A stretch of DNA of 64,000 nucleotides from an uncultured Pelagibacteraceae bacterium (GTDB lineage Bacteria > Pseudomonadota > Alphaproteobacteria > Pelagibacterales > Pelagibacteraceae). The position numbers and the translations under genes are program-made. The stretch covers positions 248,001 to 312,000 of the forward strand of contig CACMSB010000001.1 in assembly GCA_902616245.1 (NCBI GenBank), written 5' to 3'. The notes under the pieces are model-generated. The model saw only the letters and a list, made by a program, of their open reading frames with translations, was not told where the DNA came from and ran no database searches. This document shows positions 63,349 through 64,000 of this stretch, piece after piece (position 1 is the stretch's first letter; the number at the start of each line of letters is the position of its first letter).

Positions 63349-63912
63349 ATGTTTAAACTTCTTTTATTACTTTTTTTATTAATATTGCCGACAAAACTTA
63401 GTTCAGAAATAAATAATGAGTACTATGATAACAATTATTTCCATATTGGAAAAATGAATTCTTACAATAGTGAGTTCACTCTATATTTTAAAACACGGAA
63501 GAAAGCTATTTTAGCAAAGGGAGAATTTTCTAATTATATCAATGATTTTCCACAGGACTTATACTTATATGATAAAAATTTAAATAAAGATTACCCTTTA
63601 ATTTCATATGACTGGTTTCCAAAAAAAGTTAAAAAAATATCAAAAAAATATAATTACCCACTTTTCCCAGAGGATTTTGCTTACTATTTATTAAATGACA
63701 ACAACACTTTAATTTTGATAAGTGCAAAAAAAAATTTTTATGAAAATTTAAAATATGACATAAAAAATAATAAGCTAGAAATTGCTAAGACTTCTGGCAA
63801 ATTAAATTTTATAATCTCTTCTTATGCTGAAAACTGTGGTTATAAATCTCTAAAAAATAATTTTGAGTGCAACATTTATAAACCTTTAATTTCTAAAAAT
63901 TTGCTTAATTAA
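63349..63912 (+). CDS. Exported protein of unknown function
   Basis: A 187-residue protein with a signal peptide (about 1-19). The mature part is rich in Tyr, Asn and Lys, with two Cys near the C-terminus (NCGYKSLKNNFECN) that could form a disulfide. I do not recognise the family; it may be lineage-specific. Its stop codon overlaps the ftsY stop on the other strand by 8 bases. Confidence 0.6.
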   Translation: MFKLLLLLFLLILPTKLSSEINNEYYDNNYFHIGKMNSYNSEFTLYFKTRKKAILAKGEFSNYINDFPQDLYLYDKNLNKDYPLISYDWFPKKVKKISKKYNYPLFPEDFAYYLLNDNNTLILISAKKNFYENLKYDIKNNKLEIAKTSGKLNFIISSYAENCGYKSLKNNFECNIYKPLISKNLLN

Positions 63913-64000
63913 CTTGGGTAAAAGCATTTGCAAACTTCTCAGCTTCAAATATTTGTAAGTCATCCTCTTTTTCTCCAAGCCCGAGACCAACAATAGGTAC
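63905..64000 (-). CDS. ftsY: Signal recognition particle receptor FtsY, C-terminal end only
   Basis: The last 31 codons of a gene running off the right edge on the minus strand. The visible PIVGLGLGEKEDDLQIF then FEAEKFANAF matches the C-terminal end of FtsY, where the GxGExxDDLxxF signature contacts the GTPase site. FtsY docks ribosome-SRP complexes at the membrane. Confidence 0.85.
   Translation of the reverse strand, partial: VPIVGLGLGEKEDDLQIFEAEKFANAFTQVN

Noticed and set aside
1..64000. Search for CRISPR arrays, transposases, phage genes, rRNA and additional tRNAs
   Set aside because: None found by reading; the only cloverleaf is tRNA-Gly at 1697-1771.

Overview
The window is AT-rich, tightly packed bacterial DNA that looks like a streamlined marine alphaproteobacterium of the SAR11 / Candidatus Pelagibacter type. 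The evidence is intergenic gaps of a few bases, many overlapping start/stop codons, Lys/Asn/Ile-rich proteins, alphaproteobacterial families (DUF2794, IalB-like, EVE next to tsaD), and a large share of genes for uptake of small organic acids and osmolyte-like solutes. I see one tRNA, no rRNA, no CRISPR array, no transposase and no phage gene. The ends cut through a ubiquinone-type FAD hydroxylase (left) and ftsY (right).

Layout. 0-6.4 kb is housekeeping: a UbiH-like hydroxylase, a Lon-N-domain protein, tRNA-Gly(GCC), pterin dehydratase, purH, a heparinase-like protein, rpe and a small membrane protein. 6.4-11.2 kb is an acetate module: a two-part Na+/solute symporter plus acetyl-CoA synthetase. 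11.2-16.6 kb holds EVE, tsaD, hemC, hemD, mscS, yggT and folD. 16.6-20.4 kb holds a YbbA/YbbP-type ABC export pair divergent from a GDSL esterase. 20.4-27.7 kb is more accessory: metallo-hydrolase, PQQ-type sugar dehydrogenase, SDR, a PhrB-like photolyase with a tiny Zn-ribbon partner, an exported acidic beta-helix protein with 27-residue repeats, a broken small gene, and a second photolyase-like protein with an unusual domain order. 27.7-32.6 kb holds argG, an IalB-like protein, an aldo/keto reductase, BI-1, DUF2794, yciB and hspQ. 32.7-36.9 kb is a cytochrome c maturation run, ccmCDEFGH, followed by a PagL-like outer-membrane protein.

37.3-56.3 kb is a long plus-strand catabolic block. It contains two tandem FMN L-2-hydroxyacid dehydrogenases, an aminotransferase, a D-lactate/glycolate-type FAD dehydrogenase and an NAD-linked D-2-hydroxyacid dehydrogenase. 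These are followed by an alcohol dehydrogenase leading an ABC uptake operon with two different ATPases, then an amidase, then a TakP-like TRAP transporter. My inference is that the TRAP system brings in lactate or other 2-hydroxy/2-oxo acids that these dehydrogenases oxidise, while the ABC system imports a polyol-like or other alcohol substrate. 56.3-60.4 kb on the minus strand holds a ketopantoate-reductase-like protein, an oxalate-CoA-ligase-like enzyme and a gamma-glutamyltransferase. 60.4-63.9 kb on the plus strand holds an MFS permease, an EamA permease, an alpha/beta hydrolase and a lineage-specific exported protein.

The less ordinary signals are: a 16-bp RNA hairpin with a C/U-rich loop between hspQ and ccmC; a palindrome-dense leader before the TRAP binding protein; a TRAP large subunit with a ~330-residue hydrophilic, partly coiled-coil tail; a coherently asymmetric ABC ATPase pair; the beta-helix repeat protein; the photolyase-like protein with the FAD domain first; a small CSCC-ending gene broken by one stop codon; and start codons of two divergent genes that overlap in one CATG.
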